The notes below the pieces were generated by a model. That model did not search any database and had not been told where the DNA came from. It saw only the letters and a program-made list of their open reading frames with translations. From Gammaproteobacteria bacterium (GTDB lineage: Bacteria; Pseudomonadota; Gammaproteobacteria; Chromatiales; Chromatiaceae): a stretch of 47,433 nucleotides of DNA. The stretch spans positions 1-47,433 of the forward strand of contig JAHJDE010000149.1 of the NCBI GenBank assembly GCA_018812525.1. Direction: 5' to 3'. Below, one piece after another: positions 12,326 to 22,789 of the stretch. Numbering within the stretch: the stretch's first letter is position 1; each line of letters starts with the position of its first letter. Both the position numbers and the translations under genes were made by a program.

Positions 12326-13084
12326 CTAGGATCTCAACATCTCTTTCGCAAGTTCGAGATAGGACTCCGCGCCACGTGAATCCTTATCATACATTAAAAC
12401 CGGAAGGCCATGGCTTGGCGCCTCGGCAACCCTGACGTTGCGCGGGATGATGGCTTGGTAGACGCGGTCCTTGAAATGCCGGATCAATTGGGCAGAGACA
12501 TCGTTTGCCAGATTGTTCCTGGGATCGTGCATGGTGCGCAGAATCCCGACGATTTCCAAATCGGGATTCCGCGATGCCCGAACCTGCTTGATGGTGTTGA
12601 TCAAGGACGAAAGCCCTTCCAGAGCATAATACTCCGTCTGAATCGGGATCAGGACCCCGTCCGCCGCCACCAGTGCATTCAAGGTCAGCATGTTCAAAGA
12701 GGGCGGGCAATCGATCAGGATGAAGTCGTATTCCTTGCGTACCTCTTCCATGGCGATTCGCAATCGCCGCTCGCGCAGAGGGGCCTCCATCAATCCTACC
12801 TCTGCAGCGGTCAGATCAGCGTTGGCGGGAATGATGTCGTACATCTGGGCATCAAGATGGATGATTGCCTGCTCGAAGCTCGACTCGCCGAGCAGCACCT
12901 CACAGGAGGTCTTGCTCAAATTGTGCTTGTTCACGCCGGAACCCATGGTGGCATTGCCTTGGGGATCCATATCAAGCAACAAGACTTTTTTCCCCAGATA
13001 ACCCAGCGATGCGGCCAGATTGATGGAGGTAGTGGTTTTGCCTACGCCGCCTTTCTGGTTGGCAATGGTGATCACTTGACCCAT
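12326..13084 (-). CDS. parA: Chromosome partitioning ATPase ParA (Soj)
   Basis: 252-residue deviant Walker ATPase that drives ParB-parS movement over the nucleoid. The deviant P-loop KGGVGKTTT is at 11-19, with LLLDMDPQGNAT next and the Walker B IDCPPSLNMLTLNAL after it. It lacks an N-terminal DNA-binding extension, so it is the chromosomal (Soj) type. The start ATG follows AGAGGTCAGGACC. It forms an operon with parB, downstream of rsmG. Confidence 0.97.
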   Translation of the reverse strand: MGQVITIANQKGGVGKTTTSINLAASLGYLGKKVLLLDMDPQGNATMGSGVNKHNLSKTSCEVLLGESSFEQAIIHLDAQMYDIIPANADLTAAEVGLMEAPLRERRLRIAMEEVRKEYDFILIDCPPSLNMLTLNALVAADGVLIPIQTEYYALEGLSSLINTIKQVRASRNPDLEIVGILRTMHDPRNNLANDVSAQLIRHFKDRVYQAIIPRNVRVAEAPSHGLPVLMYDKDSRGAESYLELAKEMLRS

Positions 13085-13173
13085 GGTCCTGACCTCTTGG
13101 GGTAATGCGGAAAAATGCGCTTATATTAGCAGGGATAGATCCCCCCACTGAAACCTGAACGTCCTCAGCCTTA

Positions 13174-13824
13174 TCAGGGGGCCTTGCGGATAATCACTAT
13201 GTGCCTCTCCTCCGCGACAAAGGGGACGAATATGCGATGTGTTTCCTTTGCGGCCTCCTCCAATCCCCGCGACTCCTCCATGATGGCATTGGCTGTTCCT
13301 TTCATGGCCAAGAGGCACCCCCCCGGCATGATGTGATGCCCGCAGAGGGCATAGAGGTCCGACAGTGTCGTGAACGCGCGGGCCATCACCGTATCAAAGG
13401 CCCTGGATGGATGGTATTCCTCAATCCTTTGCTGAACCGTTGTCAGGTTTGACAGGCCCAACTCCAGTGCGGCTTGGCGAACGAAACGGATCTTTTTTCC
13501 GTTGGAGTCCAGCAGAGTGAATCTGACCTCTGGCAGCAACAAGGCCAGTGGGATTCCCGGTAAACCCGGTCCGGTTCCCACGTCGAGCACCGCCGGACCT
13601 CTGACGTAGGGATAAATGCTCAGGCTATCGAGCAGGTGGCGGGGCACCATTTCCAAGGGATCCCGCACGGCGGTCAGATTGAAGGAATTATTCCATTTCA
13701 TCAGGAGCGCTAGGTAGCTTAACAGCCCCTCACGGACATCGGGGGGCATGGCCAGGCCCATCCTTTCCAAGCCCTGATCCAGGAGCAGGGAGCAGGGCGC
13801 AGGTAATTCCAGATGGGATCTCAT
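13174..13824 (-). CDS. rsmG: 16S rRNA (guanine527-N7)-methyltransferase RsmG (GidB)
   Basis: 216-residue methyltransferase acting on G527 in the 530 loop of 16S rRNA. The SAM-binding strand [18 protein letters not shown] holds GTGPG at 83-87. Family marks include [14 protein letters not shown] before it, [18 protein letters not shown] after motif I, and [11 protein letters not shown]. The start codon overlaps the mnmG stop by four bases, the classic gidA-gidB coupling. Confidence 0.96.
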   Translation of the reverse strand: MRSHLELPAPCSLLLDQGLERMGLAMPPDVREGLLSYLALLMKWNNSFNLTAVRDPLEMVPRHLLDSLSIYPYVRGPAVLDVGTGPGLPGIPLALLLPEVRFTLLDSNGKKIRFVRQAALELGLSNLTTVQQRIEEYHPSRAFDTVMARAFTTLSDLYALCGHHIMPGGCLLAMKGTANAIMEESRGLEEAAKETHRIFVPFVAEERHIVIIRKAP

Positions 13825-15698
13825 CCCGAAGACCGCTTCTTCAGATGTATCAGCAGGATGGATATTGCTGCGGGAGTCATGCCCGGGATTCGGCTCGCCT
13901 GCCCCAGGGTCTCAGGGCACTGCCGCTGAAGCTTTTCCCGGACCTCTGTCGATAGCCCTTTGATCCCGGTGTAGTCCATCTCTTTCGGCAGCCGAAGGTT
14001 TTCCATCTGTCTTTGGCGGCTGATCTCTTCCTGTTGCCTATTGATGTAGCCGGCGTATTTGACCTGGATCTCCACCTGCTCGGCCACGTCCGGATCATCG
14101 ACGCCAGGGCCGATTCCAGGAAACCCCATCAGCCCTTCATAAGTTGCCGAGGGCCTGGTCAAAAGTTCTAGGGCGCGCGCCTCCTTGCTCATGATCGAGC
14201 CCAGTACAGCGATTTCTACCGCTTCGCTCAGGGTTCCTGGTCTCACAAGGATCTCAGCCAGTCGCTGTTTTTCCCGTTCGATAGATTCTCGTTTCCTCTC
14301 GAAGGTTTCCCAGTGTGCATCCTCCACGAGACCCATATCATGTCCCAGTTTGGTCAGGCGCAGGTCTGCGTTGTCTTCCCGCAACAGCAATCTGTATTCT
14401 GCCCGGCTCGTAAACATACGATAGGGATCTGTAATCCCGCGCGTGATCAGGTCATCGACCATGACCCCGATGTAGGCCTCGTCTCGGCGTGGACACCAGG
14501 GCTCCTGCCCCCGAACCAGTCTCACAGCGTTTATGCCGGCAAGCAGACCCTGGGCGGCGGCCTCTTCGTAACCCGTCGTTCCATTGATCTGCCCGGCAAA
14601 AAAGAGGCCGCCGATATGGCGGTTTTCCAGGGAATGCCTCAGATCGCGCGGATCGAAGAAATCATATTCGATCGCATAGCCCGGCCGTGTGATCTGAGCA
14701 TTTTCAAAACCCTTCATGGAACGCACCAAACGATACTGGATATCGAATGGCAGGCTGGTGGAGATGCCGTTGGGATATATCTCATTGATGTCAAGACCCT
14801 CTGGCTCGATGAAGATTTGGTGTGAATCCTTGTCTGCGAAGCGGACCACCTTGTCTTCAATGGAGGGGCAATAGCGGGGACCGGCACCTTCGATGACCCC
14901 TGTGTACATGGGGGAGCGTGACAGCCCGGACCTTATTATCTCGTGGGTCGATTCATTGGTTCGGGTAATGTGGCATACGACTTGGCGGGGATGGTCCTGT
15001 ACCGATCCCATAAAGGAGAAAACCGGTCTGGGGTCGTCGCCTGGCTGGGAATCCAGGATTGAAAAGTCGATGCTCCGGCTGTCTATCCTCGGCGGGGTTC
15101 CGGTTTTTAACCGTTGCACCAGCAAGGGAAGCTCCCTCAAGCGACGAGATAGGGCATTGGAAGGAGGATCCCCCATCCGGCCCCCTTCGTAATTGGAAAG
15201 GCCAATATGAATTCGCCCACCAAGAAAGGTACCCGCAGCCAACACCACCGCCCCGGCAGTGAATTTGAGACCCATCTGGGTCACCACACCACAGATTCTA
15301 TCCCCTTCGACCAGCAGGTCATCTACAGCCTGTTGGAAAAGATCGAGATTCGGTTGATTTTCCAGTGCTTGGCGTACAGCCAACCTATAGAGACTGCGGT
15401 CCGCCTGGACTCGCGTGGCTCGTACCGCAGGCCCTTTGCGGGAATTAAGGATACGGAAATGGATACCTGCATGGTCTGCCGCCCTGGCCATCAAGCCCCC
15501 TAGGGCATCAATCTCCTTCACCAGATGCCCCTTCCCGATCCCGCCAATGGCTGGATTGCAGCTCATCTGCCCGAGGGTCTCGATATTGTGGGTTAACAGC
15601 AATGTGCTTGCCCCCATTCGCGCGGAGGCCAAGGCCGCTTCCGTGCCGGCGTGTCCACCACCGATGACTATGACCTGGTACGTCTTGGCGTAATACAT
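13821..15698 (-). CDS. mnmG: tRNA uridine-5-carboxymethylaminomethyl modification enzyme MnmG (GidA)
   Basis: 625-residue FAD enzyme which, with MnmE, builds the cmnm5 group on wobble uridine 34. The dinucleotide motif [12 protein letters not shown] is at 11-22. Other family marks are [34 protein letters not shown], the TGTPPRID segment and [15 protein letters not shown]. Full length. It lies between mnmE and rsmG; the 126 bases upstream hold no gene and no recognisable DnaA box cluster. Confidence 0.98.
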   Translation of the reverse strand: MYYAKTYQVIVIGGGHAGTEAALASARMGASTLLLTHNIETLGQMSCNPAIGGIGKGHLVKEIDALGGLMARAADHAGIHFRILNSRKGPAVRATRVQADRSLYRLAVRQALENQPNLDLFQQAVDDLLVEGDRICGVVTQMGLKFTAGAVVLAAGTFLGGRIHIGLSNYEGGRMGDPPSNALSRRLRELPLLVQRLKTGTPPRIDSRSIDFSILDSQPGDDPRPVFSFMGSVQDHPRQVVCHITRTNESTHEIIRSGLSRSPMYTGVIEGAGPRYCPSIEDKVVRFADKDSHQIFIEPEGLDINEIYPNGISTSLPFDIQYRLVRSMKGFENAQITRPGYAIEYDFFDPRDLRHSLENRHIGGLFFAGQINGTTGYEEAAAQGLLAGINAVRLVRGQEPWCPRRDEAYIGVMVDDLITRGITDPYRMFTSRAEYRLLLREDNADLRLTKLGHDMGLVEDAHWETFERKRESIEREKQRLAEILVRPGTLSEAVEIAVLGSIMSKEARALELLTRPSATYEGLMGFPGIGPGVDDPDVAEQVEIQVKYAGYINRQQEEISRQRQMENLRLPKEMDYTGIKGLSTEVREKLQRQCPETLGQASRIPGMTPAAISILLIHLKKRSSG

Positions 15699-15824
15699 CG
15701 CGGCTAAACTCTTGACATTAATAACCTGCCGTTTTGCAAGAATCTCTTATTGCATTCCCGCTAAATCGTCCTCTTGACGCCTTTATGAAAACGCCATCGA
15801 TCAATCAAAGCCCTATCCATTCTC

Positions 15825-17216
15825 TCACTTGCCGATACAAAATCCCGCAAAGATTTCCATAAGCAGATCCTCGTTAGTAAAGGTGCCGGTTATTTCTCCA
15901 AGGCAGTTTTGAGCCTGTCGCAGCTCTTCTGAGACCAGTTCATATCCTGCTGTCTGATGAAAAATGTGCAGGGCTGTTTCCAGGTGTACGCCAGCCCTTT
16001 GCAAAGCATTCAGATGACGCCTTCTGGCAATAAATTCACCTTCTTGTGTCTCGGTCATTCCGGCGCAGTGTTTAATATGCTTTTTCAGATCCTCTACGCC
16101 GTCTCCTGTTATTGCTGAGATAGCTATCTCAGCAAAATCACCAGCGTCCCTGATGCCAGGTTTTCTGCCAGAAAGGTCGATCTTATTCCTGATGACTGTG
16201 AACGGTATCTTCTCCGGTAGTCCAAAGCCAGCCAATGCCGGAAGGCTCTCCATCGCATCGTCGATGATCAATAGGATATGATCCGCCGTTTCCATGGCCG
16301 CCCTTGCCCTCCTTATGCCTTCTTGTTCAATCGAATCACAGCTATCACGAAGCCCCGCCGTATCAATGATATGAAGTGGAATTCCATCTAATTCGATCCG
16401 TTCCCTGAGGAGATCTCTGGTCGTTCCAGGAATTTCCGTTACTATTGCCCGATCCTCTCCGGTCAGTGAGTTGAGCAGACTTGATTTGCCGGCATTGGGC
16501 CTGCCTGCAATGACAAGGGTAAGGCCATCGCGCATGATGGCACCAACCCTGGCCTTGGCTACGAGAAGTTCAAATTGATTCTGCAGTTTTGATAACCTAT
16601 CTACAATCTCAGCCGTGGATAGAAAATCAATTTCCTCATCCGGAAAATCGATAGCTGACTCAACAAAGACTCTGATGCTTATGAGGCTTTCCACAATCTG
16701 GTGTATTCTTTTTGAAAAGCCTCCCCGCAAGGTCCTTGCTGCCATTCGTGCACCAACAGCGGTTGTGCTTTCGATCAGATCCAGAATGGCCTCTGCCTGA
16801 GACAAGTCCAGCTTATTGTTGAGAAACGCACGCTCAGTGAACTCACCAGGACGGGCTAATCTCGCCCCCAGCTCCAATGTTCTCGCCAGCAACATGTCCA
16901 GCAGAACCACGCCGCCGTGAGCCTGTAGTTCGATTACGTCTTCGCCAGTAAAACTCGACGGAGCTTTAAAGTATAGAATCAGGCCCTCATCAAGAATCTC
17001 AGCCTTGCTATCAGTGAATCCCGTGTAATAGGCGAATCTCGGCAAGGGGGTGGATAGGTCGCGCGATGATAACTTTTGGGCAATGGAAAGCGCCTTGTTG
17101 CCCGAGATGCGCACAATGCCTACCCCACCTTTTCCCTGTGGGGTAGCAATCGCACTGATCGTATCAATGATCAGGCTTTGTTCTCCGCCTTTTCGATAAC
17201 TTGCGTTATCCTCCAT
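15825..17216 (-). CDS. mnmE: tRNA modification GTPase MnmE (TrmE)
   Basis: 463-residue partner of MnmG. The N-terminal tetrahydrofolate-binding part has ATPQGKGGVGIVRISG. The G domain begins with GRPNAGKSSLLN (238-249), followed by ATG-type switch residues in EIPGTTRDLLRE, DTAGLRDS and NKIDL. The protein ends FCIGK, the invariant C-x-G-K. Base composition here and in yidC is less GC-rich than in the flanking genes. The ATG start overlaps the 3' end of yidC by 46 bases and adds about 15 residues to the usual N terminus; a rarer start nearer LIIDTISAIAT is possible. Confidence 0.95.
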   Translation of the reverse strand: MEDNASYRKGGEQSLIIDTISAIATPQGKGGVGIVRISGNKALSIAQKLSSRDLSTPLPRFAYYTGFTDSKAEILDEGLILYFKAPSSFTGEDVIELQAHGGVVLLDMLLARTLELGARLARPGEFTERAFLNNKLDLSQAEAILDLIESTTAVGARMAARTLRGGFSKRIHQIVESLISIRVFVESAIDFPDEEIDFLSTAEIVDRLSKLQNQFELLVAKARVGAIMRDGLTLVIAGRPNAGKSSLLNSLTGEDRAIVTEIPGTTRDLLRERIELDGIPLHIIDTAGLRDSCDSIEQEGIRRARAAMETADHILLIIDDAMESLPALAGFGLPEKIPFTVIRNKIDLSGRKPGIRDAGDFAEIAISAITGDGVEDLKKHIKHCAGMTETQEGEFIARRRHLNALQRAGVHLETALHIFHQTAGYELVSEELRQAQNCLGEITGTFTNEDLLMEIFAGFCIGK

Positions 17217-18817
17217 TGCTGGGCAATGGAGATCAGATTATTTACTACCCAGTAAAGAACCAATCCAGCAGGGAAGAAAGCGAACATGGCAGTAAATATG
17301 AACGGCAGGGCCATCATGATCTTCGCCTGCATGGGGTCGGGCGGAGTGGGGTTCAGCTTTTGTTGAATCACCATGGATAAACCCATGATTATCGGCAGCA
17401 CAAAATAGGGGTCCTTGGCGGAAAGATTGCTGATCCAGAAGATGAAAGGTGCATCACGAAGTTCGACGCTCTCCAGCAACACCCAATACAGGGCGATAAA
17501 GACTGGCATCTGCACCAGGACCGGCAGGCAGCCGCCGACTGGGTTGACTTTTTCCTTTTGATACAGCTCCATCATCGCCTTATTGAAACGCTCCTTGTCG
17601 TCACCATACCTTTCCTTGATCGCCTGGAGCTTGGGAGACACCTTGCGCATGGCAGCCATTGAACGATAACTTGCGGCTGAGAGGCGATAGAATGCCAATT
17701 TAATAAGCAGGGTCAAAATTACAATTGCCCAGCCCCAATTTCCGACCCATTGATGGATGAAATTCAGAATCCAGAAAATAGGTTTTGCAAAAATAGTTAG
17801 CCAGCCGTAGTCAGTAGTCAGTTCCAGTCCAGGAGCGGTCTTTTCCAATTGCTGCTGGAGCTTTGGGCCAACCCATATACTTCCATCAAATGATGCGCTC
17901 TGGCCTGGCTTCAATGTTCTCGCAGGCCCATACATGCCCAGGATATATTCTTTCTCACCCAGTTTATTGCTATAAAAATGCATGTTTTCATCGGGCTTGG
18001 GTATCAAGGCGCCGATGAAATAATGCTGGATCATTGAGACCCAACCACCCATAGCGTCTAGTGACAGATCGTTCTGGTCCATTTCATCGAAGTCAATCTT
18101 CTCGAACTTACCCAGAGGATCGTAATAGGCGCCGCCAGTATAGGTATAAATAAATGCTGCGCCGGAGCTCGTTTCCGGTTTCCCACGAATCAACTGGCGA
18201 TAATCTCTACCTTCCCAATCGACAGATCCACTGTTAGTGACTTTCTGCTCAAGTTTGATAAGATAAGAACCACGCTTGAAAAAATATTTCTTCTCTACGG
18301 TTACTCCATCAGCAGATTGCCAAAGCATGGAAACAATCAGCTCATTCTCACCATCAGCCAGTTTATGGCTGTCTTTAGCCACCGTAAATGATGCCTTATG
18401 GTTCGGTGCGTTATCCGTACTTTTTCCCAGGATTCCTGACTGTATTATGAATTCAAAGGGGGTCTCGCTATTCAACAGTAGAAATTTTTCATCCGGGCTA
18501 TCAGTGGATTGGGGATAATCAAGAAGCTCGGCCTTTCTGAGAGTTCCACCCTTAGTATCGATCTCCAATCTGAATACATCTGTTTCAATCTTGACGATAC
18601 TGCCGGGGGATTCTTTCAAAATGGCTGCAGGAGTTGCATCAATTTGAGGGTTTTTTACCGACCCGAGGGGCGTTTCCTTCTGGATTTCAGGACCATTAAG
18701 ATCTTTCTGTTGTGTCGTGATCAACTTTGGTCTTACATAATCCGTTTGCCAGGCATCCCATATAAGCGTACCTAAAAACACAAGGGTCATTGCTAAGATT
18801 AAGCGGAAGTTATCCAT
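17171..18817 (-). CDS. yidC: Membrane protein insertase YidC
   Basis: 548-residue insertase that inserts and folds inner-membrane proteins, including ATP synthase subunits. The N-terminal segment (FRLILAMTLVFLGTLIWDAW) is a membrane anchor. A large periplasmic beta-sandwich domain follows (about 60-330). The conserved core of five helices begins near WGWAIVILTLLIKLAFY and includes NPVGGCLPVLVQMPVFIALYW. The ATG shares ATGGATAA with the end of rnpA, an 8-base overlap. The yidD gene usually found between them is absent here. Confidence 0.96.
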   Translation of the reverse strand: MDNFRLILAMTLVFLGTLIWDAWQTDYVRPKLITTQQKDLNGPEIQKETPLGSVKNPQIDATPAAILKESPGSIVKIETDVFRLEIDTKGGTLRKAELLDYPQSTDSPDEKFLLLNSETPFEFIIQSGILGKSTDNAPNHKASFTVAKDSHKLADGENELIVSMLWQSADGVTVEKKYFFKRGSYLIKLEQKVTNSGSVDWEGRDYRQLIRGKPETSSGAAFIYTYTGGAYYDPLGKFEKIDFDEMDQNDLSLDAMGGWVSMIQHYFIGALIPKPDENMHFYSNKLGEKEYILGMYGPARTLKPGQSASFDGSIWVGPKLQQQLEKTAPGLELTTDYGWLTIFAKPIFWILNFIHQWVGNWGWAIVILTLLIKLAFYRLSAASYRSMAAMRKVSPKLQAIKERYGDDKERFNKAMMELYQKEKVNPVGGCLPVLVQMPVFIALYWVLLESVELRDAPFIFWISNLSAKDPYFVLPIIMGLSMVIQQKLNPTPPDPMQAKIMMALPFIFTAMFAFFPAGLVLYWVVNNLISIAQQWRITQVIEKAENKA

Positions 18818-19184
18818 TAGACGCTTGGCCTGTAATTGGAGTGTCATTAATTATCGAGGTCCATCTCAGATTTATGGAGGCTGATATTGTGTCCCTATCG
18901 GCTTTGGAAAGCAGGGGTCCAGCAAGAACAACTATGTCGATTGCGGGCAATTTGCACCGTCGCTTTCTAAAGCTTTCCCGTATTAATCTTTTTATAAGAT
19001 TGCGATCGACAGCCCTTTTAATGTGCTTTTTGGATATGGCTAGGCCAACACGCGCCGATCCCTTGGCGCTCGGTCTCCACAATAGGGTGAAATAACGATC
19101 TTTGTTTTTATGCGCTTTTTCAAAGACGTAGGAATAGTCTTCTTTTGTCAACAAGCGGTGCTGACGAGAAAAAAGCTCGTCCAT
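18810..19184 (-). CDS. rnpA: Ribonuclease P protein component
   Basis: 124-residue protein cofactor of RNase P, which trims tRNA 5' ends. It shows the start LFSRQHRLLTKEDYSYVFE, then RVGLAISKKHIKRAVDRNLIKRLIRESF, which is the family's RNR signature (KRAVDRNLIKR). It starts with ATG at 19184, 13 bases after the rpmH stop, with a weak ribosome-binding site, and overlaps yidC. Arrangement rpmH-rnpA-yidC is the common one apart from the missing yidD. Confidence 0.95.
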   Translation of the reverse strand: MDELFSRQHRLLTKEDYSYVFEKAHKNKDRYFTLLWRPSAKGSARVGLAISKKHIKRAVDRNLIKRLIRESFRKRRCKLPAIDIVVLAGPLLSKADRDTISASINLRWTSIINDTPITGQASNG

Positions 19185-19197
19185 CAAGCGCTAAATA

Positions 19198-19332
19198 TCA
19201 GGGGATTAGGCGCATACGGCCTTTTGCCCGACGTGCATTCAATACTTTCCTTCCATTGCGGGTTGCCATGCGGGCACGAAAGCCGTGGGCGCGCGCCCTC
19301 TTGATGCGGCTGGGCTGAAAAGTTCTTTTCAT
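19198..19332 (-). CDS. rpmH: 50S ribosomal protein L34
   Basis: A 44-residue ribosomal protein: it begins [18 protein letters not shown], has [19 protein letters not shown] in the middle and ends MRLIP. This is the full L34 sequence pattern. The ATG at 19332 follows AAGGAACTATC. It heads the rpmH-rnpA-yidC transcript. In most bacteria dnaA lies on the other side; here the divergent gene is hemC. Confidence 0.98.
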   Translation of the reverse strand: MKRTFQPSRIKRARAHGFRARMATRNGRKVLNARRAKGRMRLIP

Positions 19333-19464
19333 GATAGTTCCTTAAGGTAATGGGAGAAAAATCGGTTAAAACTCTAGAAATCATCTTCTTCGTCCCTGAT
19401 TTCCCTTTCTACACAGGTATTTGTGTGTCTGTTTCCGTTGGTCCCTGATCTTCAGAGGCCGTAT

Positions 19465-19493
19465 AAAATATCTTTGAGATTCAATAATGTCAA
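19465..19493 (-). promoter_or_regulatory. Probable sigma-70 promoter for rpmH-rnpA-yidC
   Basis: On the minus strand TTGACA (19493-19488) is followed after 17 bases by TATTTT (19470-19465). This would leave a leader of about 125 bases before the rpmH ATG. The 247-base spacer between rpmH and hemC holds no gene and no convincing DnaA boxes. Confidence 0.5.
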
Positions 19494-19579
19494 TTAAATC
19501 AATTTCATTGTACGCCTGGAGTTGAATCCCGGAACGGCAACGCAGTAGGATGCGTTGATATTTACGCTGGGATAACAGA

Positions 19580-20509
19580 ATGTCAGACAACCTCATACGA
19601 ATTGCCACCCGCAGGTCCCCCTTGGCAATGTGGCAGGCCGAGCATGTCGCGGACCTGCTGAAGGTACATCATCCCGGCTTGCGCGTGGAACTGGTGGGCA
19701 TGAGTACCCAGGGAGACAGGATCCTCGATACCCCCCTGGCCAAGATCGGCGGCAAGGGCCTCTTTGTCAAGGAGTTGGAGCAGGGCATGCTGGAAGGACG
19801 GGCCGATATTGCCGTGCATTCCATGAAGGATGTCCCGGTCAGCCTGCCCGAGGGATTGCATCTGGCGGTCATCATGGCGCGCGAAGACCCCCGCGACGCC
19901 TTTGTTTCGAACTGCTTCGATGGTATCGACGACCTGTCCCAGGGGGCACGAATCGGCACGGCCAGCCTCAGACGTCAGTTGCAGCTCTCGTCCTATCGCC
20001 CCGACCTGGAGATCCTGAGCCTGCGCGGCAATGTAAATTCACGACTGGCAAAACTGGACGCGGATCAATATGACGCCATCATCCTCGCTTCTGCCGGCCT
20101 TAAGCGGCTCGGCTTAGAAAAGCGAATCCGCTCCTCCCTGACCCCTGAACAGAGCCTGCCGGCCATAGGCCAGGGCGCCATCGGCATCGAGTGCCGTTCA
20201 GACGATGAGTACGTCAATCGGCTGATCCGGTCGCTGAACGATTCTGACACGGCCGTCTGCGTGACAGCCGAACGGGCCATGAACCGCCGACTAATGGGGG
20301 GCTGCCAGGTACCCATAGCTGGCTACGCGCAACTGGATGGGGGCGGACTGCGCCTGCGGGGCCTGGTGGGAGAAATCGACGGCAGCGAAATCATTCGATC
20401 AGAACGGCGTGAACGACCGGCGAACGCTGAACTGCTTGGCCTTGCAGTGGCGGAAGACCTACTCTCCCGTGGCGCCGGCCGCATCCTGCGGAATCTGTAT
20501 CAGGGCTGA
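19580..20509 (+). CDS. hemC: Porphobilinogen deaminase (hydroxymethylbilane synthase)
   Basis: 309-residue enzyme that joins four porphobilinogens into hydroxymethylbilane for haem, sirohaem and, where present, bacteriochlorophyll or cobalamin. Motifs: [19 protein letters not shown] at the start, [21 protein letters not shown], and the dipyrromethane-anchoring cysteine C242 in [11 protein letters not shown]. The start ATG follows GGGATAACAGA. It heads hemC-hemD-hemX-hemY and diverges from rpmH. Confidence 0.97.
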   Translation: MSDNLIRIATRRSPLAMWQAEHVADLLKVHHPGLRVELVGMSTQGDRILDTPLAKIGGKGLFVKELEQGMLEGRADIAVHSMKDVPVSLPEGLHLAVIMAREDPRDAFVSNCFDGIDDLSQGARIGTASLRRQLQLSSYRPDLEILSLRGNVNSRLAKLDADQYDAIILASAGLKRLGLEKRIRSSLTPEQSLPAIGQGAIGIECRSDDEYVNRLIRSLNDSDTAVCVTAERAMNRRLMGGCQVPIAGYAQLDGGGLRLRGLVGEIDGSEIIRSERRERPANAELLGLAVAEDLLSRGAGRILRNLYQG

Positions 20510-20515
20510 TCCAGC

Positions 20516-21271
20516 ATGGCCATTAAAGCGGACAGGCGGTTCGGGGTCCTGGTGACACGCCCCTTCGCTCAGGCGGAAGGCTTGTGCGAAAGCATCGAGG
20601 GGCTCGGTTGGCGTTCGATCCCTTTTCCGACCATCGAGATCGCCCCTCTGTGTGATAATGGCCCCTGGCATGAGCGGGATTTCGACCTACTGATCTTCGT
20701 CAGCAAAAATGCCGTCATTTATGGCTTGCCGTTGCTCCGGGGTCTTAAAAAGAGCACAAGGATCGCAGTGGTGGGCCGTGGAACAGCTCGGCAACTGGAG
20801 GAGATGGGACGCCATGCGGACATCCTGCCCGACGGTCGCTGGGATAGCGAGGGGCTTTTGGCCCACCCAGGATTGCAGGCCGTCGAGGGACAGAGGGTCC
20901 TGATCCTGCGTGGCGAGGGGGGCAGACCCTTGCTCGCCGACAGATTGCGTTCGCGCGGGGCATTGGTTGCTTACGCTGAGGTATACCGCCGCCTCGTCCC
21001 AGAGGCGGATGTTACATCGCTGATCACCACCTGGACGGAAAGGGTCGATTTCGTGCTGGCTACCAGCAACGAGATCCTCGACAACCTCCATTCCCTCCTG
21101 GGAAATGACGCAACGGCCTTGCTGCAGCGAACCCCTGTCGTGGTCGTCAGTGAACGCGGCCTGGGGCATGCGCGCGCAAAGGGCTGCGAACGGGTAATTC
21201 TCGCCCGGGGCGCCGACGATGAATCCTTGGTTGCGGCCATGCTCCAGTGGACGGAAGGTGCTAATCTCTGA
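20516..21271 (+). CDS. hemD: Uroporphyrinogen-III synthase
   Basis: 251-residue enzyme that closes hydroxymethylbilane with inversion of ring D. The family is poorly conserved, but the two-domain pattern is visible: VLVTRPFAQAEGLCESIEGLG at the start, DLLIFVSKNAVIYGLPLL, VVGRGTARQLEEMG, VLILRGEGGRPLLADRLRSRGA and the second-domain VDFVLATSNEILDNL. It starts six bases after hemC, as in other gammaproteobacteria. Confidence 0.94.
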   Translation: MAIKADRRFGVLVTRPFAQAEGLCESIEGLGWRSIPFPTIEIAPLCDNGPWHERDFDLLIFVSKNAVIYGLPLLRGLKKSTRIAVVGRGTARQLEEMGRHADILPDGRWDSEGLLAHPGLQAVEGQRVLILRGEGGRPLLADRLRSRGALVAYAEVYRRLVPEADVTSLITTWTERVDFVLATSNEILDNLHSLLGNDATALLQRTPVVVVSERGLGHARAKGCERVILARGADDESLVAAMLQWTEGANL

Positions 21272-21402
21272 GGAAATGTACTTTCGGGTGCCTTGCAAAA
21301 GCCCCCTCCTTGGGACTTGGGTTTGATGCAAGGGCTTTCAACAAATCAAACGGCTCTTTTTTAAGTCGATAGGTTCCAGAGCCAAGAATCCGAGGGTTAT
21401 AG

Positions 21403-22746
21403 ATGATCGATAACGAGGAAAAACAGCTAGGGAACAAGAACTCTGGTGAGGAGTTGAATTCCAGGGGATCCTTGACTGCGGAGGGGGAAGGCCACAAGCG
21501 AAAGGGATCTGGCACCTCCCCCCTCCCATTGGTCCTTGCCTTGTTTGCCCTGGTCGGCCTCACGGCCGTGTCAACGGCGGCCTTCTTCTTTCTTAAATCA
21601 GCGCAACAGGACGTGCGCGAATTGGAAAACCGAATCGAAGAAGGATTCCAGGGACAGGGCCAGTTGTCCGATAAATTGGGGGAGTTGAGGACACAACTGG
21701 GTACCCAGGCAGATCGCATCGCCCAGCAGCAAGCAACCTTCGATGAGTATGCCCAACTCTTCCGAACCGAACGGGACCATTACGAACTGGGCCGCAAGGA
21801 GATGCTGGCGGCGGTCAATGCGCTCCAGCGGCGGCTTGGGCGCAGCACCAGCCGGTGGATGGCGGCAGAGGCCGAATACCTGATTCGGGTCGCCAATTAC
21901 CGCGTTCAACTGGAGAGCGATGCGGCAACGGCCCTCAGTGCCCTCAAAGCGGCCGACGAACGCCTCCGCGACAGCGGCGACCCCCTATGGACGCCGGTGA
22001 GAAACCAATTGGCGGAGGATATCGCCGCCCTCCAGGCGGTTACACCCCTGGACCGGGAGGGAGTTTCCGCCCGCCTGTTCGCCCTCTCCCGGCAGGTAGA
22101 AAGACTAAAGCTCAGCGAGTCCCTGCTCAGCCATCCCAAAAAGCTCGCGGAGCAGGCCTCCCAGCAGGAATTTTCCTTTGACAACCTGTTGCGGGATGGG
22201 GTCAAGGGCTTCAAATCCCTGCTGGTCGTGAGACGGCACAACCGACCGGTGACCGCCATGCTGCCGCCGGAGCAGGAATTTTTCCTCGGCCACAATATGC
22301 GGCTACAGTTGGAGGCCGCGCGACTGGCCCTTCTGCGTGCCGATCAGGCCCTTTTTGATGCCTCTCTGAAATCCGCCATGGCGTGGCTGGATGCCTTTTA
22401 CGACAGGGAGGATACGGCCGTCTCGGTATTGCGTGATGGACTGAGTGAGCTTGCCCCCATCCAGGTACGTCCAAAGCTTCCGGACATCTCTGCATCGCTG
22501 GCGCTTATGAGAAAGCAGGCGGAAGAGGCCGATGCTTCGCCCCCCCCGGCACCGGAAGAACAGGGTGCCCCCCCTCTACCCGTATCTCCCGCACAGCCCG
22601 GCGTGGTGGACAGAACGGGGGGTGCGCTCTCCCCTCCGGTGAGTCAGGAACAGGGATTTCACGTGCCCGCCCTGGAACCCATGGCTGCCGACAAGACAGG
22701 GGAAGCCCCCCCCCCACCGGTGAAACTCCGCCTAGTCTGGATGTAG
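21403..22746 (+). CDS. hemX: HemX family membrane protein (uroporphyrinogen-III C-methyltransferase-like name)
   Basis: 447 residues as read. A short charged cytoplasmic tail is followed by one membrane helix (about 42-64, PLVLALFALVGLTAVSTAAF), then a long coiled coil (SAQQDVRELENRIEEG onward) and an alpha-helical periplasmic domain (WMAAEAEYLIRVANYRVQLE). The C terminus is a Pro-rich tail. The family is fixed in the hemCDXY cluster but is not an active methyltransferase. A run of ten C at 22706-22715 sits just before the stop. With one more C, the frame would continue for about 25 Pro-rich codons and end in TGA overlapping the hemY ATG. The present end may thus be an indel. Confidence 0.9.
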   Translation: MIDNEEKQLGNKNSGEELNSRGSLTAEGEGHKRKGSGTSPLPLVLALFALVGLTAVSTAAFFFLKSAQQDVRELENRIEEGFQGQGQLSDKLGELRTQLGTQADRIAQQQATFDEYAQLFRTERDHYELGRKEMLAAVNALQRRLGRSTSRWMAAEAEYLIRVANYRVQLESDAATALSALKAADERLRDSGDPLWTPVRNQLAEDIAALQAVTPLDREGVSARLFALSRQVERLKLSESLLSHPKKLAEQASQQEFSFDNLLRDGVKGFKSLLVVRRHNRPVTAMLPPEQEFFLGHNMRLQLEAARLALLRADQALFDASLKSAMAWLDAFYDREDTAVSVLRDGLSELAPIQVRPKLPDISASLALMRKQAEEADASPPPAPEEQGAPPLPVSPAQPGVVDRTGGALSPPVSQEQGFHVPALEPMAADKTGEAPPPPVKLRLVWM

Positions 22747-22789
22747 TCGTCCCACCCCCGCAGCCCAAGCAGGCAGGGGAGGTCAAACC

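Noticed and set aside
22655-22675. TTTCACGTG resembling half of a parS site
   Set aside because: Only the left half and centre match TGTTTCACGTGAAACA; it lies in the hemX coding tail and the other half does not fit.
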